Shown: positions 55,218 through 64,000 of the stretch, piece by piece
How positions within the stretch are numbered: the first letter of the stretch is position 1
How the letters are laid out: the number at the start of each line of letters is the position of its first letter
Origin: Rubellimicrobium aerolatum
GTDB lineage: Bacteria; Pseudomonadota; Alphaproteobacteria; Rhodobacterales; Rhodobacteraceae
Assembly: GCF_017872975.1 (NCBI RefSeq)
Contig: NZ_JAGGJP010000005.1
Span: 124,001-188,000 of the forward strand
Reading direction: 5' to 3'
DNA length: 64,000 nt
Made by a program: the position numbers and the translations under genes
Notes under the pieces: model-generated
Seen by the model: the letters and a program-made list of their open reading frames with translations, nothing else
What the model was told of the DNA's origin: nothing
Databases searched by the model: none

Positions 55218-55682
55218 GGCCTGGTCCTTCCCTTCAAACCCCGCTCCCTATAGCGACGGGACCGGCGGGGGGGAAGCGGGGGCGGGACGCGGGTGGGATT
55301 CCACTCCACCCTGCGACCGCTCGGCTTGGCGGCACCGGGGATGGTGGGGTGGAACCCCACCCTACGCCCGGACCGGACAGGGCGGCGCGGGTGGAACGGG
55401 CGCTTGCGTATTTGGGCCAAGTTGAAGGCAAGCGAACGGCGGGGCCGGCGGCGGTCCCGCCCCGCCGGGAGCCGGTCAGCCGGCGAGCCGCCGGACGAGG
55501 CAGTGGGTCGGGCCGCGCAGGAGCGCCGCCGGCGCGAAGGCGAGCGGCCCGCCCTCGGCCTCCCGCGCGATGGCGGCCAGTGTCGCGGGACCGGTGTCGC
55601 GGCGCCGGGTCCACCCGCGCCCTTGCGGCGGGGCGCGGCTGCCTTTAGAAGCGCCGCGTTCCGCCCCTTGGGAAAAGCGTCC
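55218..55682. other. Repeat-rich gap between purA and secG
   Basis: A 465-bp divergent gap. REP-like hairpins lie at 55291-55315 (GGTGGGATTCCACTCCACCC) and 55344-55366. A single arm of the 53-bp element follows (55406-55425), bracketed by CGCTTGC (55401-55407) and GCAAGCG (55428-55434). A short leftward open stretch ending at 55477 has no start codon and is not called. Promoters of purA and secG must lie here, but I cannot place them. Confidence 0.6.
55406..55425. repeat. 53-bp-class element, half copy
   Basis: GCGTATTTGGGCCAAGTTGA, identical to the left arms at 38434 and 59463, followed by AGGCA and then unrelated sequence. Only one arm survives. Confidence 0.8.
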
Positions 55683-56066
55683 ATGGAAACCGTCGCCCTC
55701 GTGATCCTCCTGATCCTCGCCGTCGCGCTGATCGGGGTGGTGCTGCTCCAGCGCTCCGAGGGGGGCGGGCTCGGCATGGGCGGGGGCGGCGTGATGACCG
55801 GCCGCGCGGCGGCGACGGCGCTGGGCCGGGCCACCTGGATCATCGGCGGGGCTTTCATGGCGATGTCGGTGGTGCTGACCATCCTCGCGGCGGAACGCTC
55901 GGCCGGGTCGTCGGTGGTGGACCAGATCAACGCTCGCGGGTCCGCCGCGACGGAGGACGAGGACGCCGCGCCCGCCCTGCCCGGCGGCCTGGGCGGCGGC
56001 GACCTCCTGCCACCCCCGGCGGGCGGCGCGGCGACGGATGCGCCGCTGGTGCCCTCGGGCGACTGA
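55683..56066 (+). CDS. secG: Preprotein translocase subunit SecG
   Basis: A 127-aa membrane protein of the SecYEG channel. Two helices (VALVILLILAVALIGVVLLQ; TWIIGGAFMAMSVVLTILA) flank the conserved RSEGGGLGMGGGG loop. The C-terminal tail is Pro/Gly/Ala-rich and acidic, longer than in E. coli. pyrG follows on the same strand 122 bp away, a common alphaproteobacterial order. Confidence 0.93.
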   Translation: METVALVILLILAVALIGVVLLQRSEGGGLGMGGGGVMTGRAAATALGRATWIIGGAFMAMSVVLTILAAERSAGSSVVDQINARGSAATEDEDAAPALPGGLGGGDLLPPPAGGAATDAPLVPSGD

Positions 56067-56188
56067 CAGGCTGAAGGGTTCGGGCCTGTTGCGCGGGCGG
56101 GGCGCTTCGGGCTAAGGGGAAATCCCGTGGCGGCGCGTGCCCAGGCGCGCTGGTCCGTATTCCATTTGCCGATTCCACGGGGGTTCGC

Positions 56189-57832
<1,644 letters not shown>

Positions 57833-57850
57833 GGCGGCCCGGCGGCGAAT

Positions 57851-57972
57851 GGTGCGTGCCCCAGGGCCTGCGGCCCCGGAACCACGCACCTTACGGAAGG
57901 GTTTCGGGCAGCGCCGTAGGTCGGGCTTCACCTCGCAAGCGCGGGAGGTGGCGGGCTGAAGCCCGCCCTACG
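57851..57972. repeat. Terminator-like and REP-like hairpins after pyrG
   Basis: GGTGCGTG (57851-57858) pairs with CACGCACC (57883-57890), with an inner GGGCC/GGCCC stem; this may terminate pyrG. A REP-like hairpin follows (57915-57972; CGTAGGTCGGGCTTCA ... TGAAGCCCGCCCTACG). Confidence 0.7.
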
Positions 57973-58090
57973 CATCACTGGAGCCCGACATCCCCGGCGC
58001 GGCCCGACCAAAGGCCGGGTGCAACGCCGACCCTCCCGCGCTAGGCTGGTCCCGAACGGCTCCGAGAGGCCGCAAGGGAGGAACCCGCCG

Positions 58091-58420
58091 ATGCCCGCAT
58101 TCCTGATCGCCCAGGTCAAGGTGACCGACTCCGCCTGGGTCCCCGACTACGCCGCGAAGGTCCACGACCTCGCGGCCCGGCACGGCGGGCGCTACCTGTC
58201 CCGCAGCGGCAACATCCGTGTGCTGGAGGGCGCGGACCCGGACGCGACGCTGATCGCGCTGATCCAGTTCCCGAGCGTCGAGGCGGCCGAGGCCTTCGCG
58301 GCCGATCCCGACTACGCCCCCTTTGCCGAGGCGCGGCAGGCGGGGAGCGACAGCCGCTTCGTGGTCATCGACGACACCGACCTCGCGGGGGCGATCCCGT
58401 ATCTGCCGAAGGGGGGCTGA
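58091..58420 (+). CDS. DUF1330 family protein
   Basis: A 109-aa dimeric alpha-beta barrel-type protein. FLIAQVKVTDSAWVPDYAAK, HGGRYLSRSG and ALIQFPSVEAAEAFAADPDY match DUF1330. The role is unknown. The ATG at 58091 has GGAGG upstream. Confidence 0.88.
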   Translation: MPAFLIAQVKVTDSAWVPDYAAKVHDLAARHGGRYLSRSGNIRVLEGADPDATLIALIQFPSVEAAEAFAADPDYAPFAEARQAGSDSRFVVIDDTDLAGAIPYLPKGG

Positions 58421-58431
58421 CAGGGAGGAGC

Positions 58432-58499
58432 CGTAGGGTGCGCTTCAGCGCACCATCGTCAGGACGTAATCCATGAAGGTGCGCTGAAGCGCACCCTAC
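58432..58499. repeat. REP-like perfect 22-bp inverted repeat
   Basis: The arm 58433-58454 (GTAGGGTGCGCTTCAGCGCA...) and the arm 58478-58499 are exact reverse complements; each arm is itself hairpin-forming (TGCGCTTCAGCGCA). It sits between the convergent DUF1330 and MipA genes. A half copy (GCTGAAGCGCACCCTACC) is at 45084-45101. Confidence 0.85.
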
Positions 58500-58535
58500 C
58501 CCGGTGGAAGGCGGCGGCCGAACGGCCCGCCCGCT

Positions 58536-59300
58536 TCAGAACCGCACGGTGAACCGCCGCGTCACGAGGAGGCTCGCGGAATACTGGTCGTCCTCGGCGG
58601 TGATCGGGCTGGAGGCCGCGTCGCCCACGAGGCGCTCGTAGCGGACCTCGCCCGTCAGGCCCCAGGCGCCGGCGAGGCGGTAGCTCGCGGAGGCCCGGAC
58701 GCCCGAGGTCAGCAGCCCCCCCGAGGCGTCGTAGGCCGCGAGCCCGCTCGCCGCCGACTCGGCATCCGAGACGCCGAAATAGGTCGCGGCGTAGTCGTCG
58801 GTGCCAAGGAGCAGGCGCGGCCCGGCCCGTAGGGTCAGCCGGTCGGTCGGGCGGGAGATCAGGTCCATGCCGACCTCGCCCACCCAGGATTCATGGCCGG
58901 TGACGCCGTAGCGCGCGACGGCCAGCACCTCCCACCACGACCGGGCGTAGGAAACGCCGCCGCCGATCTCGATGGCGCCGTCGATGTCGTCGAGGCCCTC
59001 CAGCTCCTCGTAGTCGTCGCCCGACCGCTCGTGGACGTAGCGGAAGGAGCCCCGGAAATCCCACCCCTCGGCTGTGGCATAGGGGTCCTCGCGGCCGAAG
59101 GACCGGCTGCCGAAGCGGAGGAATCCGGCGGAGAAGGTGAAGTCGGGGCCGGGCTCGGCCTCGTCGGAGCCGAAGTAGCCGGGGGTCGCGGCGATCCCCG
59201 CGCCGAGCGTGAAGGCGAGGCGCGGGCCGGTGGCGTCGGGGGTTTGGGCGAGCGCGGGCAGCGGCAGGAGCGCGAGGAGGGCGACGGCGGGGCGGATCAT
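58536..59300 (-). CDS. MipA/OmpV family outer-membrane protein
   Basis: A 254-aa beta-barrel. Signal peptide (AVALLALLPLPALAQ), then GAGIAATPGYFGSDEAEPGP, the typical N-terminal strand of MipA/OmpV proteins, alternating amphipathic strands, and a terminal strand ending RRFTVRF with C-terminal Phe, suitable for BAM insertion. Exact role unknown. Confidence 0.85.
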   Translation of the reverse strand: MIRPAVALLALLPLPALAQTPDATGPRLAFTLGAGIAATPGYFGSDEAEPGPDFTFSAGFLRFGSRSFGREDPYATAEGWDFRGSFRYVHERSGDDYEELEGLDDIDGAIEIGGGVSYARSWWEVLAVARYGVTGHESWVGEVGMDLISRPTDRLTLRAGPRLLLGTDDYAATYFGVSDAESAASGLAAYDASGGLLTSGVRASASYRLAGAWGLTGEVRYERLVGDAASSPITAEDDQYSASLLVTRRFTVRF

Positions 59301-59462
59301 GCGGCGGGTCCTTCGGGGTCCGGGTTCACCGCCGAGATAGGCCGGGCCGGAGGGGCGTCCAACAGACGGATGGAAGCGAGGCGGGCCGATGCGGCGCGGC
59401 GGCCACGGAGCGCGGGCGGGCCATCAGGTCGATGGAGAAGCTGTCGGCTGCGGGCGAGACGT

Positions 59463-59515
59463 GCGTATTTGGGCCAAGTTGATGAGCCATGCCTTTCAAC
59501 TTGGCCCAAATACGC
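59463..59515. repeat. 53-bp inverted-repeat element, complete copy
   Basis: GCGTATTTGGGCCAAGTTGA (59463-59482) and its exact reverse complement (59496-59515) flank a 13-base loop TGAGCCATGCCTT. Read on the other strand it is nearly identical, loop included, to the copy at 38434-38487. Confidence 0.9.
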
Positions 59516-59564
59516 CTGCGACGACGGACAGGGGCGATCCCGGTCGGGCCGGTCGCCCTGTCCC

Positions 59565-62072
59565 TCAGCCGTCCGCCCGTATGCGCGCGTTCTGCGGGTC
59601 GTAGGGGCTGTCCTCGGTCACGACCGCATCGAACAGTTCTCGGAACATCCGCACCTTGAGCCGCGTACCCGGCACGGCCAGCTCGGGCCGGACGTAGCCC
59701 ATGCCGATGCTGCGCCCGAAGGCCACCGAGTAGCCGCCCGAGGTGAGGCGGCCCGCCTTGGTCCCATCCTCGGCATACAGCGCCTCGCGGCCCCAAGGAT
59801 CGGCGTCGGCCGGGCCGTCGATCAGCACGGTCACGCACTTGGACCGCACCCCCAGCGCCTGCATCGCGGCTTTGCCCCGGAAGTCCTTGGTCATGTCCAC
59901 GAAGCGGGGGAGGTCCGCCTCCAAGGGCGTCGCGTCGCGGCCCAGTTCGTTGCCGAAGGCGCGGTAGCTCTTTTCCTGCCGGAGCCAGTTCTGGGCGCGG
60001 GCGCCGACCAGCGACAGGCCATGCGCCTCCCCGGCCTTCATCAGGAGGTCGAAGAGGTGGTTCTGCATCTCGATCGGGTGGTGCAGCTCCCAGCCGAGCT
60101 CGCCGGTGTAGGCCACGCGGATCGCCTGCACCGGGACCATGCCCAGCTCGATCCGGCGCGAGGACAGCCAGGGGAAGCGCCTGTTCGAGAGCGCGGTGGC
60201 AGGGTCGGCGTCCTTGATGACGCTGTTGAGGAGCGCGCGGGAGTTGGGACCCGCGAGGGCGAAGACGCCCCATTGGGTCGTGACGTCCTGCACCTCGATG
60301 CGGCCGAAGGTCGGCTCCATGTCCTCGACCGACTTGCGGAGGAAGTCGCCGTCGTAGTCGGCCCAGGCCCCGGCGCTCACCAGATAGTAGTCGTCCTCGG
60401 CGAGGCGCACGATGGTGTATTCGGTGCGCGTGGTGCCCGCGTCGGTCAGCGCGTAGGTCAGGTTGATGCGGCCCACCTTGGGCAGCCTGTTCGTCGTGAA
60501 CCAGTCGAGGAAGGCCGTGGCCCCCGGCCCCTTGACGCGATGCTTGGCGAAGGCGGTGGCGTCGATCAGGCCGACCCGCTCGCGGATCGCCTTGGCCTCA
60601 TCGACCGCATACTGCCACCAGCCGCCGCGCCGGAAGCTGCGGGTGTCGTGGTCGAAGCCCTCGGGCGCGTCCAGCGGGCCGAAATAGATCGGCCGCTCCC
60701 AACCGTTCACTTGCCCGAACTGGGCCCCCCGCGCCTTCTGCCGGTCGTAGGCGGGCGAGGTGCGCAGGGGGCGGCAGGCGGGCCGCTCCTCGTCGGGGTG
60801 GTGGAGGATGAAGACGTGCTCGTAGGCTTCCTCGTTCTTGCGGGCGGCGTATTCGGTGGTCATCCAGCCGCCGAACCGCTTGGGGTCGAGCGAGGCCATG
60901 TCGATCTCGGCCTCCCCGTCCACCATCATCTGGGCGAGGTAGTGCCCCGTCCCCCCGGCGGCGGTGATGCCGAAGGAGAATCCCTCGGCGAGCCACATGT
61001 TGCGCAGGCCCGGCGCGGGGCCGACCAGCGGGTTGCCGTCGGGCGTGTAGCAGATCGGGCCGTTGTAGTCGTCCTTGAGGCCCACCGTCTCGGAGGACGG
61101 GATGCGGTGGATCATCGACATGTATTCCGTCTCGATCCGGTCGAGGTCGAGCGGGAAGAGGTCGGCGCGGAAGCCCTCGGGCACGCCGTATTCGAAGCGC
61201 GCGGGGGCGTTGCGCTCGTAGGGGCCGAGGATCCAGCCGCCGCGCTCCTCGCGGACGTACCACTTGGCGTCGGCGTCGCGCAGGACGGGGTGCTGCGGGT
61301 TGGTCGAGCGCCACTGGACGAGGGCGGGGTCCTGCTCGGTGACGATATACTGGTGCTCGACCGGGATCGCGGGGATGCGGAGGCCCAGGAGCCGCGCCGT
61401 GCGCTGGGCGTGGTTGCCGGTGGCGGTGACGACGTGCTCGGCGCGGATCACCTCGCGGTCGTCGGTCGCGACCAGGTTGCCGCCCCGGTCCTCCATGCGC
61501 GTCACGGTCACCTGCCAGTGGTCACCGGCCCAGTGATAGCCGTCCACCTGCCACTTGCGCTCGATGGTGACGCCGCGCTGGCGGGCGCCCTTGGCCATCG
61601 CCATCGTCACGTCGGCGGGGTTGATGTAGCCGTCCTGCGGGTGGAACAGCGCGCCCTTCAGGTCCTCGGTCCGCACCAGCGGCCAGCGGTCGGCGATCTG
61701 CGCCGGCGTCAGGAACTCGTGCTCCACGTTCGCCGTCTCGGCGGTGGTGGAGTAGAGCCTGTACTCGTCCATCCGCGCGTCGGTTTGGGCCATGCGGAGG
61801 TTGCCCACGACGAAGAAGCCGGCATCGAGGCCGGTCTCGGCTTCCAGCGACTTGTAGAAGTCCACGGAATACTTGTGGATGTGGGTGGTGGCGTAACCCA
61901 TGTTGAAGAGCGGCAGGAGACCGGCGGCGTGCCAGGTCGATCCCGCCGTCAGTTCGTCGCGCTCCAGCAGCATCGTGTCCCAGCCGCGCTTAGCGAGATG
62001 ATAGGCGATGCCGGCCCCCACCGCCCCGCCCCCTACCACGAGAGCCTTCACCTCGGTCTTGAGCGTCGCCAT
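59565..62072 (-). CDS. FAD-dependent sarcosine/dimethylglycine dehydrogenase-like protein
   Basis: An 835-aa two-domain enzyme. The N-terminal half is a DAO-family FAD domain (VVGGGAVGAGIAYHLAKRGW, then GSTWHAAGLL near the flavin site). The C-terminal half is a GcvT/aminomethyltransferase-like folate domain (RVGLIDATAFAKHRVKGPGA through GELGWELHHP). This is the layout of dimethylglycine and sarcosine dehydrogenases, which oxidise N-methyl groups and pass formaldehyde to tetrahydrofolate. Substrate not determined. Confidence 0.9.
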   Translation of the reverse strand: MATLKTEVKALVVGGGAVGAGIAYHLAKRGWDTMLLERDELTAGSTWHAAGLLPLFNMGYATTHIHKYSVDFYKSLEAETGLDAGFFVVGNLRMAQTDARMDEYRLYSTTAETANVEHEFLTPAQIADRWPLVRTEDLKGALFHPQDGYINPADVTMAMAKGARQRGVTIERKWQVDGYHWAGDHWQVTVTRMEDRGGNLVATDDREVIRAEHVVTATGNHAQRTARLLGLRIPAIPVEHQYIVTEQDPALVQWRSTNPQHPVLRDADAKWYVREERGGWILGPYERNAPARFEYGVPEGFRADLFPLDLDRIETEYMSMIHRIPSSETVGLKDDYNGPICYTPDGNPLVGPAPGLRNMWLAEGFSFGITAAGGTGHYLAQMMVDGEAEIDMASLDPKRFGGWMTTEYAARKNEEAYEHVFILHHPDEERPACRPLRTSPAYDRQKARGAQFGQVNGWERPIYFGPLDAPEGFDHDTRSFRRGGWWQYAVDEAKAIRERVGLIDATAFAKHRVKGPGATAFLDWFTTNRLPKVGRINLTYALTDAGTTRTEYTIVRLAEDDYYLVSAGAWADYDGDFLRKSVEDMEPTFGRIEVQDVTTQWGVFALAGPNSRALLNSVIKDADPATALSNRRFPWLSSRRIELGMVPVQAIRVAYTGELGWELHHPIEMQNHLFDLLMKAGEAHGLSLVGARAQNWLRQEKSYRAFGNELGRDATPLEADLPRFVDMTKDFRGKAAMQALGVRSKCVTVLIDGPADADPWGREALYAEDGTKAGRLTSGGYSVAFGRSIGMGYVRPELAVPGTRLKVRMFRELFDAVVTEDSPYDPQNARIRADG

Positions 62073-62257
62073 GGCCGTCTGTCCCCTGTCCGTTCGCGGA
62101 AAGCACCATGGCGCAAGCGGCCGGCGCGCGCGAGAGGGGGGCGACCCCTTGGCGCGCGAAACCGACGCGGATTTGATCCGTCAACGGTTTCTTAGGGATT
62201 CCAGGGAAGGATGGCCGTCGTCACCGCACCCACCCGTCCCCAAGGAGGCCCCGAGTC

Positions 62258-63016
62258 ATGCCGCTGTCCCGCCCCGCCGCCATCCTGGCGCTCCTCCTCG
62301 CGCCCGCGCCCCTCCTGGCCGAGGGGGCGGCGCATGACGGCGCGCACTGGAGCTACGAGGGCGAGACCGGGCCCGAGGCCTGGGCCTCGCTCGATCCCGC
62401 CAACGCGGCCTGCGCGACCGGCACGCAGCAATCCCCCATCGACCTCGCCGGCGCCATCAAGGGCGAGGTGGGCGCGCTCCGCCGCGACTGGGCGCCGGGG
62501 GCGAGCTGGGTGGCCGTCAACAACGGCCACACGATCCAGTTCAACCTCGCCGAGGGGAGCGAGGGGGGCGGGCTGGAGATCGGCAACCGGCGCTACGAGT
62601 TGGCGCAGTTCCACTTCCACCACCCGTCCGAGCACGCGGTGGACGCCGCCCACAGCGACATGGAGGTGCATTTCGTCCACAAGGCCGAGGATGGGGCGTT
62701 GGCGGTGATCGGGGTGATGCTGACGGGCGGCGGCGGGCCGGGGCTGCTCGACGCGCTGTTCCAGGTCGCCCCCGCCGTGGAGGGCGAGGCCCCGGCGGGC
62801 GCCGCCGACCCGTCGAGCCTCCTGCCGACGGAGGGGGGATTTTACCGCTACGAAGGCTCGCTGACGACGCCGCCCTGCACGGAGTCGGTGACGTGGACGG
62901 TGATGACGCAGCCGGTGGCGGTGTCCGATCAGGTGGTCGCGGCCTTCGCGACGGTGTTTCCCAACGACGCCCGGCCGATCCAGCCGCTGAACCGGCGGTA
63001 TCTGCTGCTGAACTAG
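62258..63016 (+). CDS. Alpha-class carbonic anhydrase, periplasmic
   Basis: A 252-aa zinc enzyme that interconverts CO2 and bicarbonate. Signal peptide (AAILALLLAPAPLLAEG), GTQQSPIDL, zinc ligands in QFHFHHPSEH and the third His in MEVHFVHK, and the substrate pocket SLTTPPCTESVTW. The ATG at 62258 has AAGGAGG ten bases upstream. Confidence 0.96.
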   Translation: MPLSRPAAILALLLAPAPLLAEGAAHDGAHWSYEGETGPEAWASLDPANAACATGTQQSPIDLAGAIKGEVGALRRDWAPGASWVAVNNGHTIQFNLAEGSEGGGLEIGNRRYELAQFHFHHPSEHAVDAAHSDMEVHFVHKAEDGALAVIGVMLTGGGGPGLLDALFQVAPAVEGEAPAGAADPSSLLPTEGGFYRYEGSLTTPPCTESVTWTVMTQPVAVSDQVVAAFATVFPNDARPIQPLNRRYLLLN

Positions 63017-63076
63017 GGCCGGCCTTGCCGCCTCCGTTCCGCGCTCCTAAGACAAAGGCGCGAGGGGGGGGACGCC

Positions 63077-63949
63077 ATGGAGACCTGCGAGACCGTCGCC
63101 GCGATGCGGACGCTCCGCCGAGGCTGGGCGGGCCATGGGACGGGCCAAGCCTCGGGGCGCGTGGCGCTGGTGCCGACCATGGGCGCGCTCCATGCCGGGC
63201 ACATGGCGCTGGTGGCGGAGGCGCGGCGGCGGGCTGACCGGGTGGTGGCCTCGATCTTCGTGAACCCGACGCAGTTCGGCGATCCCAGGGACTTGGAAAC
63301 CTATCCCCGCACGCTGGACGCCGACCGGGCGATGCTGGAGGAGGCCGGCGTGGACGCGCTGTTCCTGCCCCCGGTCGCCGAGATGTATCCGGAAGGCGAC
63401 GAGACGGTAGTGGAGACGGTGCGGCTGTCGGGCCTCTTCCACGGCGCGGTGCGGCCCGGCCATTTCCGGGGTGTGGCGACGGTGGTCTGCAAGCTCCTCA
63501 ACATCGTGCAGCCGGATGTCGCGCTGTTCGGGGAGAAGGACTACCAGCAGCTCGCGGTCATCCGGCGGATGGTGCGCGACCTGCACCTGCCCGTCGAGAT
63601 CGTCGGCGTGCCGACGCTGCGCGAGGCGGACGGCCTCGCCATGTCGTCGCGCAACGTGCGGCTGGACCCCGAGGCGCGGGAGGCGGCGCTCGTGCTGTCC
63701 CGCGCGCTCGACCGCGCCGAGGCGCTGGCGGCGGAGGGCGCGACGGTGGAGCGCATGGCCGAGGCGATCCGCGCCACGGTCGCGGAGGAGCCGCGCGCGA
63801 CGCTGAAGGGTCTCGACATCGTGGACGCCGAGCGGTTCACGCCCGTCGTGCGCCACCTGACCCGCCGCGCGGGCATCATGCTTTCGGCCGAGGTCGGGGG
63901 CGTGCTGCTGATCGACCAGCGCGAGGTCGGGCCGGAGGGGCCGCGATGA
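63077..63949 (+). CDS. panC: Pantothenate synthetase
   Basis: A 290-aa enzyme that joins pantoate and beta-alanine with ATP. The nucleotide-binding segment PTMGALHAGH, the VNPTQFGDPRDLETYPR block and FGEKDYQQLAVIRRMVRDL are all conserved. The next gene starts inside its stop (ATGA), so it is the first visible part of an operon running off the window. Confidence 0.96.
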   Translation: METCETVAAMRTLRRGWAGHGTGQASGRVALVPTMGALHAGHMALVAEARRRADRVVASIFVNPTQFGDPRDLETYPRTLDADRAMLEEAGVDALFLPPVAEMYPEGDETVVETVRLSGLFHGAVRPGHFRGVATVVCKLLNIVQPDVALFGEKDYQQLAVIRRMVRDLHLPVEIVGVPTLREADGLAMSSRNVRLDPEAREAALVLSRALDRAEALAAEGATVERMAEAIRATVAEEPRATLKGLDIVDAERFTPVVRHLTRRAGIMLSAEVGGVLLIDQREVGPEGPR

Positions 63950-64000
63950 CCGCGCGGCCTGTCCTTGCCTTCCCCTGTGTCCCGGCCCGCCGTGGCGAGG
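63946..64000 (+). CDS. Start of a gene cut by the window end
   Basis: ATG at 63946 overlaps the panC stop as ATGA and the frame stays open for the 18 codons left (TARPVLAFPCVPARRGE). Too short to identify; it does not resemble the start of PanB. Confidence 0.45.
   Translation, partial: MTARPVLAFPCVPARRGE

Noticed and set aside
55477-55610. Leftward open stretch ending DTGPATLAAIAR... before secG
   Set aside because: No ATG, GTG or TTG start in a sensible position and no family resemblance; probably chance in high-GC DNA.

Overview
The window looks like chromosome of a very GC-rich alphaproteobacterium, most likely Rhodobacterales (Rhodobacteraceae/Paracoccaceae type). The support is two proteins with VPLPA-CTERM tails, DUF2125, DUF1489 and DUF2842 proteins, short-form HisG with HisZ, a B12-dependent class II ribonucleotide reductase (NrdJ), homospermidine synthase, an alphaproteobacterial XdhABC/BMP-type ABC transporter cluster, and many start/stop overlaps (ATGA, GTGA). 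Most of the window is housekeeping; no tRNA, rRNA, CRISPR array or complete prophage was seen.

Layout. 1-9.6 kb: clpA, a GC-rich empty interval with a conserved structured element, a VPLPA-CTERM protein, a TolQ/MotA-MotB/OmpA-like motor pair, a ChaC-like cyclotransferase and a DUF2125 protein. 8.7-11.3 kb: dsbA-like, hisC and tyrA-like operon. 11.5-15.3 kb: RTX calcium-binding protein, WYL mini-protein, homospermidine synthase and rpsD. 15.4-21.9 kb: glycosyltransferase, two half-size DMT exporters, VOC protein, an extremely acidic unknown protein, nrdJ and DUF1489. 21.9-25.4 kb: hisS-hisZ-hisG operon and divergent slyX. 25.5-31.8 kb: lipoprotein, dnaE and small membrane proteins. 32-42.8 kb: purine block (xdhA, xdhB, xdhC, ABC ATPase, two permeases, BMP binding protein, FAD oxidoreductase), which reads as uptake plus oxidation of purines.

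42.8-46 kb is the main accessory region. Degraded pieces of a restriction endonuclease, a NYN-domain protein and a DUF4268-like protein are followed by truncated IS3, IS256 and IS66 transposase ends. Next come a frameshifted REP-associated tyrosine transposase (RAYT) with paired REP-like repeats, and then an intact low-GC gene whose product carries a HEPN-type R-N-x-x-x-H motif and lies 15 bp downstream of lepA. A second low-GC insertion at 52.1-53.4 kb encodes a DXD glycosyltransferase-like protein.

46-64 kb: lepA, a frameshifted Phd-type antitoxin, a small lipoprotein, a DUF4394/VPLPA-CTERM protein, a copper chaperone, a thiamine pyrophosphokinase, DUF2842-purA, secG, pyrG, DUF1330, MipA/OmpV, a sarcosine/dimethylglycine dehydrogenase-like enzyme, an alpha carbonic anhydrase and panC. 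Several non-coding repeat families run through the window: REP-like hairpins probably tied to the RAYT, a 53-bp inverted-repeat element in three places, a pair of similar 64-67 bp elements in two convergent intergenic regions, and a 30-bp long-distance inverted repeat.
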